Part shown: positions 43,147 to 52,254 of the stretch, in pieces | Numbering within the stretch: the stretch's first letter is position 1 | Layout of the letters: every line of letters starts with the position of its first letter | Source: Bradyrhizobium elkanii WSM2783 | GTDB taxonomy: Bacteria > Pseudomonadota > Alphaproteobacteria > Rhizobiales > Xanthobacteraceae | Direction of reading: 5' to 3' | Length of the DNA: 53,524 nucleotides | Assembly: GCF_000472865.1 (NCBI RefSeq) | Contig: NZ_AXAP01000055.1 | Location: 118-53,641 of the forward strand | The notes under the pieces: model-generated | What the model was told of the DNA's origin: nothing | The model's input: the letters and a program-made list of their open reading frames with translations, nothing else | Database searches by the model: none | Translations under genes and position numbers: made by a program

Positions 43147-43878
43147 ATGGCAAAAATGTTGAAGGGCGAGATGGGCATCGTGCCCGCGCTCGACATCGAT
43201 TCCCACGACCAACTCGAGCAGGTGGTGCGCGAAACATCGAATCGCGAGGGTGTCGCCGGCTACAAGCTCGGCCTGACCTCCGTGATGCGTTTTGGACTGA
43301 AGGAATCGATGCGCCGGCTGCGCGATCTCACCGATCTGCCGATCCTCTACGACCATCAAAAGGCCGGTCCGGACATGCCGGACATGGCGACCAAGTACAC
43401 CGCGATGTGCAAGGACGCCGATGTCGACGGGTTGATTCTGTTTCCCGTTGCCGGGCCGACCGCGGTCGATGGCTTCGTCGGCGCAGCGATCCGCGCAGGC
43501 ATCGTGCCGGTGGTCGGCGGTGAAATCCCGGTGCCGGACTATGGCGTATCCGGCGGCGGCTACATGCTGGACGACGCGCTCGATCGCATCCTGGCGCGTG
43601 CTGTGACCAACAAGGCGAACCATTTTGTGTTGCCGGCGCACGACGTCATCAAGATCAAGCGCTGGTCGGAGTGGATTGCTGCGAACGTCCAGTCGCCCGT
43701 CGTGCTGCTGACCGGCTTCGGTGCGCTCGGTGGCAGCATCGAGACCTCTTCCGCAGCCGCGGCGGCTTGCCCGCGGCGTTTCGCCATCGTCGGCCGTCTG
43801 ATCACCGGCGCCAAGGCGCCGGGCGACGCAGCTGCACGGATGTTCGAGCAGATGCAGGCCACGAAGGCGCTGGCCTGA
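43147..43878 (+). CDS. OMP decarboxylase-superfamily protein of unknown substrate
   Basis: The 243-aa protein shows an (alpha/beta)8-barrel pattern: ALDIDS near 14-19, YKLGLTS (Lys40), YDHQKAGPDMPDM (Asp69, Lys72, Asp76), then LILFPVAGPTAV, GIVPVVGGE and AIVGRLITGA as the phosphate-binding end. The order Asp...Lys...Asp..Lys..Asp matches the OMP decarboxylase tetrad, but the motif is DxxKxxxD instead of DxKxxD. AGAGGACC precedes the ATG. It is adjacent to the aldehyde dehydrogenase gene on its 3' side. It could decarboxylate a nucleotide other than OMP, or act as a lyase on a phosphorylated sugar. The superfamily call is moderately confident. Confidence 0.75.
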   Translation: MAKMLKGEMGIVPALDIDSHDQLEQVVRETSNREGVAGYKLGLTSVMRFGLKESMRRLRDLTDLPILYDHQKAGPDMPDMATKYTAMCKDADVDGLILFPVAGPTAVDGFVGAAIRAGIVPVVGGEIPVPDYGVSGGGYMLDDALDRILARAVTNKANHFVLPAHDVIKIKRWSEWIAANVQSPVVLLTGFGALGGSIETSSAAAAACPRRFAIVGRLITGAKAPGDAAARMFEQMQATKALA

Positions 43879-43880
43879 AA

Positions 43881-45341
43881 ATGACGATTGCACTCCCGCC
43901 GGTTCGGCTGACGCCATTCATCGGCGGCGTTTTCCAGAAGCCCGGCGAGCGCGAAGAGGCGATCCTGGATCCAGCGACAGGCGAACTCGTCGCCCGCGTG
44001 GCCCCGGCAAGTCCAGGGCAGGTCGTCGAGGCGATCGCTGCAGCCCGCCGCGCGTTCGATGAAGGCGGCTGGCCGCGGATGCCGGTGTTCGAGCGTGGGC
44101 AAATGTTGCGCGCGATCGCCGACCACATCATGGCGAGAGCCCAGGATTTTGCACTGCTGGAAGCCGTGAACGGCGGCAAGCCGATCTCCGGAGCCCGGCG
44201 CGAGGTCGCCGGCGCGGCGCGCGTGTTCAGTTACTACGCCGGTGCGATGGACAAGTTCTTCGGTGACACCATCCCAGTCGCCGACAATTTGCTGAACTTC
44301 ACTCTGCGCGAACCGCTCGGTGTCGTCGCGCAGATCACGCCATGGAACTTTCCGTTACTGGCGGCGGCATGGAAGCTGGCGCCTGCTCTCGCCGCGGGCT
44401 GCGCCTGCCTGCTGAAGCCGTCGCCGCTGACGCCACTATCGACACTGCTGCTGGCGGAGGTCATCGCCGATTGCGGCGTGCCGCCCGGCGTCGTCAACAT
44501 TCTCCCCGGCGGCGCAGAAATCGGGCAGTTGCTCGCTGAATATGACGCCATCGACGGCATTTCCTTCACCGGATCGACGGCCGTCGGCACCGCCGTGATG
44601 CGAGCAGCTGCCGGCACCATCAAGAGCGTTGCGCTGGAGCTCGGCGGCAAGAACGCATGCATTGTGTTTGCCGACGCGGATATCGGAAAGGCCGCCAAGA
44701 GTGCGATCGGCGCCGTGTTTGGCAATGCCGGCCAGTCCTGTTCAGCCCGGTCCCGTTTGCTCATCCAGCGGTCGGCCGTTGAAGCGTTCACAGAGGCGCT
44801 GGTCGAGGAGGTCGCAGGCCTGAAGCTCGGTTCGCCGCTCGATGCCGCGACCACGCTGGGACCTTTGATCTCCGCGGCTCATTGGGACCGTGTCAACCAG
44901 AGCGTCCGCAAGGCGGAGCAGGATGGTGCCCGGCTGGTGACCGGTGGTCACCGGCCCGCTGGTCTGCCGAACGGCAATTTCTACCTTCCCACGATCTTCG
45001 CGGACGTCGCGCCGGAACTCGGGCTCTATCGCGACGAGGTCTTCGGTCCGGTCTGCAGCATCACACCATTCGACACCGAAGCCGACGCGATTGGCATGGC
45101 AAATGCTTCCGCCTATGGCCTGAACGGTTCGGTCTGGTCGCGTGACATCGGTCAGGCCCTGCGCGTCGCGAAGGCCGTACGGACCGGAATGATTGCCGTC
45201 AATGGATTGCCGAGTGCCAGCTCCACCAGCGTATTCGCGCCGTTCGGCGGCTACAAGCGCTCCGGACTCGGCCGCGAACTGGGGATGAATGCGCTGTCGT
45301 TCTACACCGAGACGAAGACCGTTACCGTGGACCTGACATGA
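43881..45341 (+). CDS. Aldehyde dehydrogenase (NAD(P)-type)
   Basis: This 486-aa ALDH has TPWNFPLLAAAWKLAPALAA, the GSTAVGT cofactor motif, VALELGGKNACIVF with the general-base Glu, and NAGQSCSARSRLLI with the nucleophilic Cys near residue 285. PFGGYKRSGLGRELG is near the C-terminus. It oxidises an aldehyde to the acid; betaine-aldehyde or amino-aldehyde substrates are typical of relatives, but specificity cannot be set here. It starts two bases after the OMPDC-like gene and is clearly in the same operon. The 116-bp gap to the amidohydrolase gene may hold a second promoter. Confidence 0.93.
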   Translation: MTIALPPVRLTPFIGGVFQKPGEREEAILDPATGELVARVAPASPGQVVEAIAAARRAFDEGGWPRMPVFERGQMLRAIADHIMARAQDFALLEAVNGGKPISGARREVAGAARVFSYYAGAMDKFFGDTIPVADNLLNFTLREPLGVVAQITPWNFPLLAAAWKLAPALAAGCACLLKPSPLTPLSTLLLAEVIADCGVPPGVVNILPGGAEIGQLLAEYDAIDGISFTGSTAVGTAVMRAAAGTIKSVALELGGKNACIVFADADIGKAAKSAIGAVFGNAGQSCSARSRLLIQRSAVEAFTEALVEEVAGLKLGSPLDAATTLGPLISAAHWDRVNQSVRKAEQDGARLVTGGHRPAGLPNGNFYLPTIFADVAPELGLYRDEVFGPVCSITPFDTEADAIGMANASAYGLNGSVWSRDIGQALRVAKAVRTGMIAVNGLPSASSTSVFAPFGGYKRSGLGRELGMNALSFYTETKTVTVDLT

Positions 45342-45457
45342 CGGGACAATCTGTCACACAGGACCAGTCCGGTGGACCCATGGATTGAACGGCACTTGGT
45401 ACTTCGCCCCGGTTTCGGCCCTGTTAGCCTTTCCCTTGAAACAAAGGACGTTTCTGA

Positions 45458-46714
45458 ATGCTGTCTGCGATTGTCGGGGGCACCTTGATCGATGGACTCG
45501 GAGGCGATCCGGTCAAGTCCAGCGTCGTGGTGATCGAGAGCGGGAGAATAATCGCTGCGGGCTCCGAGGCAAATATAGCAATTCCTTCCGGCGCACTGCG
45601 GCTGGACGCATCAGGACGCACTATTCTTCCCGGCTTCATTGACTGTCACGTGCACGGCACTTATCGGGCACGCGATATGCGCCAGCATCTGCTCAACACG
45701 CCGACCTACAACGTCCTGCGCTCGATCGACATCTTTCGCGAGACGTTGGCCTGCGGAATCACGACGGCCCGTGACATGGGCGGAGCCGATGCCGGGTTCC
45801 GCGCCGCGATTGAAGAAGGGCTGATCGATGGTCCTCGGCTGCTGATCTCGCTCGGCATGATCTCGCAAACCGGTGGTCACGGCGACTATTGGGTGCCGGC
45901 GGGCATGCGCATCAAGAAGCGAGCCTGGCTACCCGATACGGTTGCCGACGGCGTCGAGGACATCCGCCGCCTGGTTCGCGAACTGCTGATGCGCGGCGCG
46001 GACTTCATCAAGATCTGCGCGACCGGAGGCATCACCTCGGTCACCGATAGCTGGGACGAGCCGCAGTTCACCATCGACGAAATCCGCACGGCCGTCGAGG
46101 AGGCTGCCGCCAAGCGGCGACGCGTTGCGGTGCATGCCGAAGGCATAGATGGCATCCGCAATGCGGTGAAGGCCGGCATCCATACCCTCGAACACGGCTG
46201 GTTTCTCGACGAGGAAGCTGCCGACGAGATGATCAAGATGAACACCTGGTGGGTGCCGACCCTCGCGCTGGTGCCGCTATCGGTAAAGAAGCGGGCCGAC
46301 GACAAGTCCTGGGCCGGGCACCAGATGGGCCAGGAAGACGTCAAGGACAAGCAGATCTACAACCTGATGCAGGATCAGATCCCGATCTGGAAGGAAGCGG
46401 TCCGGCGCGGTGTCAAGGTGGCCATGGGCACCGATCAGTCGCATCGCCTTCTGGTCGGCGAGAACATGGTCGAGCTGAAGTTCATGGTGGAATGGCTCGG
46501 CATGACGCCGATGGAAGTGATCGTCGCATCCACCAGCAAGGCCGCGGAATGCATCGAACGGCCCGAGCTTGGAGCGCTTGCGCCCGGCAAGGTGGCCGAC
46601 GTCCTGGTGGTCGAGGGCGATCCGCTCGCGGACATTGGCGTAATGGCAGATCGCTCGCGGCTGCACCTCGTCATGAAGGCCGGAAAGACTTTTACCAACA
46701 AGCTTTCTTCCTGA
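45458..46714 (+). CDS. Amidohydrolase-superfamily metal hydrolase
   Basis: The 418-aa enzyme shows the usual metal ligands: HVH in DCHVHGT (about 63-67), Lys in DFIKICATGG (candidate carboxylated Lys), His in VAVHAEG, His in TLEHGWF and Asp in GTDQS. The closing GALAPGKVADVLVVEGDPL is characteristic of imidazolonepropionase/prolidase-like members. It would cleave an amide or cyclic C-N bond of a small molecule. It has no signal peptide. It lies 16 bases before the NadC-like gene. Together with the importer and NadC-like enzyme it may release the heteroaromatic acid used downstream, which is inference. Confidence 0.92.
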   Translation: MLSAIVGGTLIDGLGGDPVKSSVVVIESGRIIAAGSEANIAIPSGALRLDASGRTILPGFIDCHVHGTYRARDMRQHLLNTPTYNVLRSIDIFRETLACGITTARDMGGADAGFRAAIEEGLIDGPRLLISLGMISQTGGHGDYWVPAGMRIKKRAWLPDTVADGVEDIRRLVRELLMRGADFIKICATGGITSVTDSWDEPQFTIDEIRTAVEEAAAKRRRVAVHAEGIDGIRNAVKAGIHTLEHGWFLDEEAADEMIKMNTWWVPTLALVPLSVKKRADDKSWAGHQMGQEDVKDKQIYNLMQDQIPIWKEAVRRGVKVAMGTDQSHRLLVGENMVELKFMVEWLGMTPMEVIVASTSKAAECIERPELGALAPGKVADVLVVEGDPLADIGVMADRSRLHLVMKAGKTFTNKLSS

Positions 46715-46730
46715 TCAAAGGATCAATCCG

Positions 46731-47621
46731 ATGAAACTGAATCGCTTTATGATCCGGCCGCTTGTCGAGCAAGCTCTGCGTGAAGAACTTGGGCCCGGCG
46801 ACACTACCGGCGGCTTCCTGGTCGGGGAGGATCCGGTCCAGACCGCGCAGATCTACGCCAAAGGCCACGGTATCGTTTGCGGCCTGCTGCTGGCCGACGA
46901 GACGATCAAGCAGATCGATCCCGATGCGCGGGTCGAACACGCCGTCCAGGACGGTGACAGCGTGAGCCCAGGCACCGTGCTCATGCGCGTCCAGGCACGC
47001 GCCTCAACGTTCTTCATCATCGAGCGCAATTCTCTCGACTGGCTGCAGCAGATGTCGGGCATCGCGACCAAGACCCGCCGCTATGTCGATCTGGTCAAGC
47101 ACACCAAGGTCCGGCTGACCGATACGCGCAAGGGCTGGCCGGGACTTCGGATGATCATGAAGTACGCCGTACGCGTCGGGGGTGCTCACAACCACATCTT
47201 CAGCCTGGCCAACTGCATCCTGGTCAAGGACAATCACATCAAGATCGCCGGCTCGATCACCAATGCGATCGAGACGCTGCGGGCTACCGCTCAGCACACG
47301 TTCAAGATCGAAGTCGAATGTGAAACTCTGGAGATGGTCGAGGAAGCACTGTCGTGCGGCGTCGAGATCATCATGTTCGACAACATGGACACCGATGAAA
47401 TGCGCGACGGGCTGAAGCTCGTCAACGGCCGCGCCATGACTGAAGCATCGGGCGGCATCAACGAACAGACGATCGTCCCCATCGCCGAGACCGGCGTCGA
47501 TATCATCTCGGTCGGCGATCTGACCCACTCGATTCGAGCGCTCGATATCAGCCTCGACGTCAAGGACATCAAGCCGAGCGCCCATCGCACGATTAAACGG
47601 ATGAAAGAGGCTGTGGCCTGA
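46731..47621 (+). CDS. NadC-family (quinolinate phosphoribosyltransferase-like) enzyme with altered substrate site
   Basis: The 296-aa protein has the NadC scaffold: EELGPGDTTG, ERNSLDWLQQMSGIAT, DTRKGWPGLRM (131-141), KYAVRVGGAHNHIFSL (144-159), LVKDNHI and EASGGI near the C-terminus. NadC transfers ribose phosphate from PRPP to quinolinate and decarboxylates it. In canonical NadC the motifs are RKT and NHR; here they are RKG and NHI, so an Arg that contacts a substrate carboxylate is replaced by Ile156. Its position in an accessory operon with a second prs and a nucleotidase argues for a different heteroaromatic substrate. Family certain, specificity not. Confidence 0.92.
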   Translation: MKLNRFMIRPLVEQALREELGPGDTTGGFLVGEDPVQTAQIYAKGHGIVCGLLLADETIKQIDPDARVEHAVQDGDSVSPGTVLMRVQARASTFFIIERNSLDWLQQMSGIATKTRRYVDLVKHTKVRLTDTRKGWPGLRMIMKYAVRVGGAHNHIFSLANCILVKDNHIKIAGSITNAIETLRATAQHTFKIEVECETLEMVEEALSCGVEIIMFDNMDTDEMRDGLKLVNGRAMTEASGGINEQTIVPIAETGVDIISVGDLTHSIRALDISLDVKDIKPSAHRTIKRMKEAVA

Positions 47622-47664
47622 GGAGGAGCAAACGACCCATCTCGACCAGCCATTGAGCGACGTC

Positions 47665-48408
47665 ATGATCGTCTCGGCAAGTGCAGGGGAAGGTCAACGA
47701 GACGGCGACGTGCGCGAAGCCTTTGCGCATGTCGAGAACTGGATTTTCGATCTCGACGACACGCTCTATCCGCGCTCGATTGGTGTGCACGAACAGCTCA
47801 GGCGGCGCGTGGTGGCGTTCATCGCCGACCACATGAAAATACATCTTGCTGCTGCGGAGGCGATGCATCTCGACTATTACGAGCGATTTGGCTCGACGCT
47901 GCAGGGAATGGTCGAACTGCACGGCGTGGAGCCGGACGAATTTCTCGATTTCGTGCACGACATCGATCTGTCGGCGCTGAGTCCGAATCTGCGCTTGATC
48001 GCAGGGCTCACGGCACTGCCGGGCAAACGCGTGGTTTTCACGAACGCATCACGCGGCCACGCATTGGCTGCGCTCGCTGCGATCGGCCTATCCGACGTGT
48101 TTGACGTCGTGGCCAGCATCGAGGACAGCGGCTACGTCGGAAAGCCGCATCGGAGCGCCTTCGAAAATCTGTTTGTCAGGCACGGGATCGATCCAACGGC
48201 GTCCGCGATGTTCGAAGATCGCGCGGGGAATCTCGTCGCCCCTCGCGAGCTCGGCATGAAGACCGCGCTTGTCGTCGATCCGATCCTTCATGTCGATCGG
48301 TTGAACGGTGTGCAAGAGCCTGATCACGTCGACGTCGTCGTGACGAATCTCGCGGTGTTTCTCGATGAACTGCAATTCAAGCGTGAGTGCGGAAAGAACG
48401 GCGCGTAG
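47665..48408 (+). CDS. HAD-family nucleotidase (pyrimidine 5'-nucleotidase-like)
   Basis: The product has FDLDDTLYP, with the nucleophile and acid/base Asp pair, TNASRGHALAALAAIG as motif II, and KPHRSAF and MFEDRAGNLVAP as motifs III and IV. The small helical cap fits the pyrimidine 5'-nucleotidase group, which includes yeast Sdt1 that can also act on nicotinic-type mononucleotides. The start is uncertain: TTG at 47,653 or ATG at 47,665. AGGAGGAG lies right at the end of the NadC-like gene, 30-40 bases upstream. The position directly after the NadC-like gene suggests removal of the 5'-phosphate from its product, which is inference. Confidence 0.88.
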   Translation: MIVSASAGEGQRDGDVREAFAHVENWIFDLDDTLYPRSIGVHEQLRRRVVAFIADHMKIHLAAAEAMHLDYYERFGSTLQGMVELHGVEPDEFLDFVHDIDLSALSPNLRLIAGLTALPGKRVVFTNASRGHALAALAAIGLSDVFDVVASIEDSGYVGKPHRSAFENLFVRHGIDPTASAMFEDRAGNLVAPRELGMKTALVVDPILHVDRLNGVQEPDHVDVVVTNLAVFLDELQFKRECGKNGA

Positions 48409-48556
48409 CGCGCACGAGGCGTAGAAAATTGGTTTAATAAGTAAGCAGAGAATGTCTGATCTTTGCTCTCGCGTGTGAACAAAAGTGATGTAGCTTTATT
48501 TTCGGTCGATCGCGCGAGTAGTTATCGCGAAAGACAATACTCGAAGGGACTTCTCG

Positions 48557-49690
48557 ATGAAGAGATCGGTGTTTGCGTTGTTGCTTTCTGCGGCCGGTGC
48601 GATGGCATTTTCCAGCGCGGCTCTGTCGGAAACGCCGGTCAATATCGGCATCGTGCAGGCGACATCGGGTGGGTCGGCCGCCCTGTACGGTCTAATGCAG
48701 AAGAACGGCGCGGAACTTGCGATCGACGAGATCAATACGTCGGGCAAGCTCGGTGACTACAAGCTCGTCGGCATTCATCAAGATGACGCCGGTGACCGTG
48801 GTCAGTCGGTGAATATCTTTCAGCGCCTGATCAATCAGGAAAAGGTCGCGGTGATCCTGGGGCCGACGCTGGCGACCTCCGCATTCGCTGCCGACCCGCT
48901 GGCGCAAAAGGCCGGCGTTCCCGTCATCGCGAGCTCGAACACCGCGCCTGGCATCACGGACATGGGTGACTACATCTTCCGCACCAGCCCGCCGGAATCG
49001 ATGGTGTTCCCGGGCGTGCTGGCTTACGTGAAGAAGAAGTATTCGCCGAAGACAGCCGCGCAGATCTACGGCATCGACGACACCCTGATGAAGTCGGCCT
49101 ATGCGGTCCACAAGAAGGCGCTGGAGTCCGAAGACATTAAGATCGTCGCGACCGAGACGTTTCAGAAGGGCGACGTCGACTATTCGGCTCAGCTCACCAA
49201 GATCAAGGCAGCCAACCCCGACATTCTGGTAATTGGCGGCCTCGCCGAGGAAACCGCGAACATCGTCCGCCAGGCCCGACAGCTCGGTATTCCGCCGTCA
49301 ACGGTCATTCTCGGTGCCAACGCGGCGATCTCCAACAAGCTCGCCGAGCTTGCCGGTGCCACGGCGGACGGTTTCACCGTCGGCTCAGGCTGGTTCATTC
49401 AGTACGACAGCCCCAAGAACAAGGCGTTCGTCGAGGCCTATCGCAAGAGGTACAGCTCCGACCCCGACAACTTCGCAGCTCAGGCCTATACATCGGTCTA
49501 CGTCGTTGCCGATGCGGTCAAGCGCGCTGGCGGGGTGTCGGACCTCAAGAAGCTGCGCGACGCCATCGCGGCGACCAAAGACCTGGAAGCGAACAACGGC
49601 AGCTTCTCGTTCGATGCGCACCGCGAGCCGGCAGTGACGCCGAAGGTCTTGGTTATGAAAGGCGGCAAGTTCATCTTGGCCGCCGACTGA
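48557..49690 (+). CDS. Periplasmic substrate-binding protein of a branched-chain-type ABC importer
   Basis: This 377-aa protein has a signal peptide (MKRSVFALLLSAAGAMAFSS, cleavage near ALSE). A type I periplasmic-binding fold follows (VNIGIVQATSGGSAALYGLM, EKVAVILGPTLATSAFA, PVIASSNTAPGITD). The LivJ/HAAT type takes amino acids, amides, urea or aromatic acids. A 148-bp gap upstream suggests its own promoter. The four genes downstream complete the transporter. The ligand cannot be read from sequence; the operon suggests a nitrogenous heterocycle or its amide. Confidence 0.93.
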   Translation: MKRSVFALLLSAAGAMAFSSAALSETPVNIGIVQATSGGSAALYGLMQKNGAELAIDEINTSGKLGDYKLVGIHQDDAGDRGQSVNIFQRLINQEKVAVILGPTLATSAFAADPLAQKAGVPVIASSNTAPGITDMGDYIFRTSPPESMVFPGVLAYVKKKYSPKTAAQIYGIDDTLMKSAYAVHKKALESEDIKIVATETFQKGDVDYSAQLTKIKAANPDILVIGGLAEETANIVRQARQLGIPPSTVILGANAAISNKLAELAGATADGFTVGSGWFIQYDSPKNKAFVEAYRKRYSSDPDNFAAQAYTSVYVVADAVKRAGGVSDLKKLRDAIAATKDLEANNGSFSFDAHREPAVTPKVLVMKGGKFILAAD

Positions 49691-49706
49691 TCCGTAGGGA
49701 TCTGCG

Positions 49707-50591
49707 ATGTCGACCTTCTTGCAGCAGCTCGTCAATGGCATCTCGCTCGGATCAACCTATGCCGTGTTCGCGATGGGATGCACGCTGATCTTCGGCGTGT
49801 TGAACATTGTCAATATGGCGCAAGGTGCGTTCTTCATGGGCGGCGCGTATTTTGGTCTCGAAGCTGCGCGGCTGGGGTTGCCGGCGCCGCTGGCGCTCGC
49901 GGTGGCGCTAGCCGGTGGTGGTTTGCTCGGGATGCTGAGCGAACTGGTGATCTTCCGCACGTTGCGGGCACGCGGCGGGCATCGCTGGATGGGATTGGTG
50001 GCCAGTCTCGCCCTGGCGCGCATGATGATCGGATTGGCGCAGGAGATTTTCGGCACCCAGGTTCAACGCTATCCGGCAAGCGATCTCATGCAGATCTCCT
50101 GGGAAATCGCGGACGTCAGGATCCAGTTGTTGCAGGTCGTGCTTCTGCTTGTTTCGCTGCTGCTGATGGCGTTGCTGGCCTTCGTATTGCAGCGAAGCTC
50201 GATCGGCCGGGCGATCAGAACCGTGGCGTTCAGTGAGGATGTCGCGCGCATCGTCGGCGTTCCAGTGGGCCGAACAATTCTGGCGACCTTCTTCCTGGCG
50301 GGTGCGCTGGCCGGTGCGGCGGGCATGCTGCTCGGCAATCTGTTCAACGTGGTTTCGCCGTTCATGGGCGAGCAGATGCTCGTGAAGGGGCTCACCGTCA
50401 TCATTCTCGGCGGTCTCGGCAATGTGCCGGGTGCCGTCGCCGGCGGCTTCCTGCTGGGATTGATCGAGGTCTTCAGCGTCGCCTACGTGTCGTCGTCCTT
50501 TCGGGATGCGATCGGTTTCGGGTTGATCTTCGTCATCCTGCTGGTCAAGCCGAACGGATTGTTCTCCGGCTTTGAAGAGCGCCGCGCATGA
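49707..50591 (+). CDS. LivH-type ABC transporter permease
   Basis: This 294-aa membrane protein begins MSTFLQQLVNGISLGSTYAV and has about eight hydrophobic helices. AFSEDVARIVGVPVGRTI is the cytoplasmic loop that contacts the ATPases. It forms the channel with the LivM-type subunit. It starts 16 bases after the binding protein gene and overlaps the next permease gene by ATGA. Confidence 0.94.
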   Translation: MSTFLQQLVNGISLGSTYAVFAMGCTLIFGVLNIVNMAQGAFFMGGAYFGLEAARLGLPAPLALAVALAGGGLLGMLSELVIFRTLRARGGHRWMGLVASLALARMMIGLAQEIFGTQVQRYPASDLMQISWEIADVRIQLLQVVLLLVSLLLMALLAFVLQRSSIGRAIRTVAFSEDVARIVGVPVGRTILATFFLAGALAGAAGMLLGNLFNVVSPFMGEQMLVKGLTVIILGGLGNVPGAVAGGFLLGLIEVFSVAYVSSSFRDAIGFGLIFVILLVKPNGLFSGFEERRA

Positions 50592-51484
50592 GCGCCTGGA
50601 TCAGCCAGTTTTTCGCGAGCTATTCGAACATCATCGATTTATGCCTGCTCAATTCGCTAGTCGGCTACGGCCTTTTCCTGGCGCTGAGCGCCAACATGTT
50701 CTCGCTGGCGACCGGTGGCTTTATGGCGTTGGGGGCTTATTGCAGCGTGTACTGCACGATGGAGCTCGGCTTTCCGTTCGCGCCGGCGGTCTTCGCGGGC
50801 GCGCTGCTGGCGGCCCTTGGGGCTGCAGCGATTGGAGCGCCGGTGCTCCGTTTGCGGGGCGACTACTTCATGCTCGCGACGTTCGCGTTCACCGAAGTGA
50901 TTAGAGTGATCGCATTGAACTGGGATAGCGTCACCGGAGGCGCCATCGGCATCTTCAGCATTCCCCGTCACACCGAGACGTGGCACCTCGCGCTCGCCGT
51001 CGCCGTCGTCATCTACGTCGCTTACACCCTGCGACGTTCCTATTTCGGCCGCGCGATCGCCGCCGTCAAGCAGGACGACGTGGTCGCCCAGTCAATGGGC
51101 GTCAATGTGTTCATGCATCGCCTGTCGCTGTTCATTGCCAGCGGATTCATCTGCGGCGCAGCGGGCGCGCTGGCCGCGCATCTCAACTATTTCATCGGGC
51201 CGGGCGATTTCGGACTGGTGCGCAGCGTCGATGCGCTGACCTATCCGATCCTGGGTGGCGTCAATGCACTCGCCGGTCCGCTGATCGGCGCGATCTTCAC
51301 GACGCTGCTGCCGGAGGCGCTGCGCTTCTCGAATCAATTGCGCGAGATCCTGATGGGCGCGCTGGTCGTGGCGATCGTGCTCTATCTGCCGGGCGGTGCG
51401 ATGTCGGTCTTCAAGCTGCGCTGGTTCGGAGTGCGGGCTGGTGAGACAAAGCTCGCGGCGGCTACCGAGCAGGCGCAGTCATGA
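50588..51484 (+). CDS. LivM-type ABC transporter permease
   Basis: The 298-aa polytopic protein has LRLRGDYFMLATFAFTEVI and AAVKQDDVVAQSMGVNVFMH, the family ATPase-contact loop. GPGDFGLVRSVDALTYPILG is toward the C-terminus. It partners the LivH-type permease. ATGA overlaps at both ends show tight coupling in the order binding protein, permease, permease, ATPase, ATPase. Confidence 0.94.
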   Translation: MSAWISQFFASYSNIIDLCLLNSLVGYGLFLALSANMFSLATGGFMALGAYCSVYCTMELGFPFAPAVFAGALLAALGAAAIGAPVLRLRGDYFMLATFAFTEVIRVIALNWDSVTGGAIGIFSIPRHTETWHLALAVAVVIYVAYTLRRSYFGRAIAAVKQDDVVAQSMGVNVFMHRLSLFIASGFICGAAGALAAHLNYFIGPGDFGLVRSVDALTYPILGGVNALAGPLIGAIFTTLLPEALRFSNQLREILMGALVVAIVLYLPGGAMSVFKLRWFGVRAGETKLAAATEQAQS

Positions 51485-52254
51485 TCGGCGTCCAACTCGA
51501 AGTATGGAAAATCGCCAAGCGCTTCCAGGGCATCGTGGCGGTCGACAGCATTTCGTTCGTGGCCGCAGCCCGGCAGGTCACCGGCCTGATCGGACCGAAC
51601 GGCTCCGGCAAGACCACCACAATGAACATGATCACCGGGCTATATCCGGCCGATGCGGGCCGGATTACGCTCGATGGTGTTCCGCTGACCGGCTCGCCGC
51701 CGCATCAGGTGGCCGCGCGCGGCGTGGCGCGCACGTTCCAAAACATCCGGCTGCTCGCCGACCAGTCGGTGCTCGCCAACGTGACGCTCGGAACGCATCT
51801 CGGTCATCGTCGGAGCATTCTGGCGGTGCTGGCGCGTCTGCCGGGCGTCGCTCGCGAGGAGAGGGAGGCGGAGGGGCGCTGCCGCTCGCTTCTCGACGAA
51901 CTCCGTATTGGACATCTTGCCGAGGTGTTGGCCGGGAATCTTTCCTATGGCGACCGGCGTCGTGTCGAGATCGCTCGCGCCCTGGCAACACGACCGCGGC
52001 TGCTGCTGCTCGACGAGCCGGCGGCCGGAATGAATCATTCCGAGAAGGAGCAACTCGCCGATCTGATCCGGCAGATCAAGGCGTCCGGCATTACGGTTCT
52101 GCTGATCGAGCACGATATCGACCTCGTCTCCAAGGTAACCGACCACATCGTCTGCTTGAACTTCGGCCGTGAGATCGCTGAGGGTACGCCTGCGGAGATC
52201 CGGAACAGCCCGGCTGTCATCGAAGCTTATCTGGGGCGCGACGAGGCTGCTTGA
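51481..52254 (+). CDS. LivG-type ABC transporter ATPase
   Basis: The 257-aa ATPase has Walker A GPNGSGKTT, a Q-loop in ARTFQNIRLL, the signature LSYGDRRRVEIARAL and Walker B LLLLDEPAAGMNH, then LLIEHDIDLV with the switch His. It hydrolyses ATP to drive import together with the LivF-type subunit. It starts as ATGA with the LivM stop and overlaps the next gene by 8 bases if that gene starts at CTG. Confidence 0.95.
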   Translation: MIGVQLEVWKIAKRFQGIVAVDSISFVAAARQVTGLIGPNGSGKTTTMNMITGLYPADAGRITLDGVPLTGSPPHQVAARGVARTFQNIRLLADQSVLANVTLGTHLGHRRSILAVLARLPGVAREEREAEGRCRSLLDELRIGHLAEVLAGNLSYGDRRRVEIARALATRPRLLLLDEPAAGMNHSEKEQLADLIRQIKASGITVLLIEHDIDLVSKVTDHIVCLNFGREIAEGTPAEIRNSPAVIEAYLGRDEAA

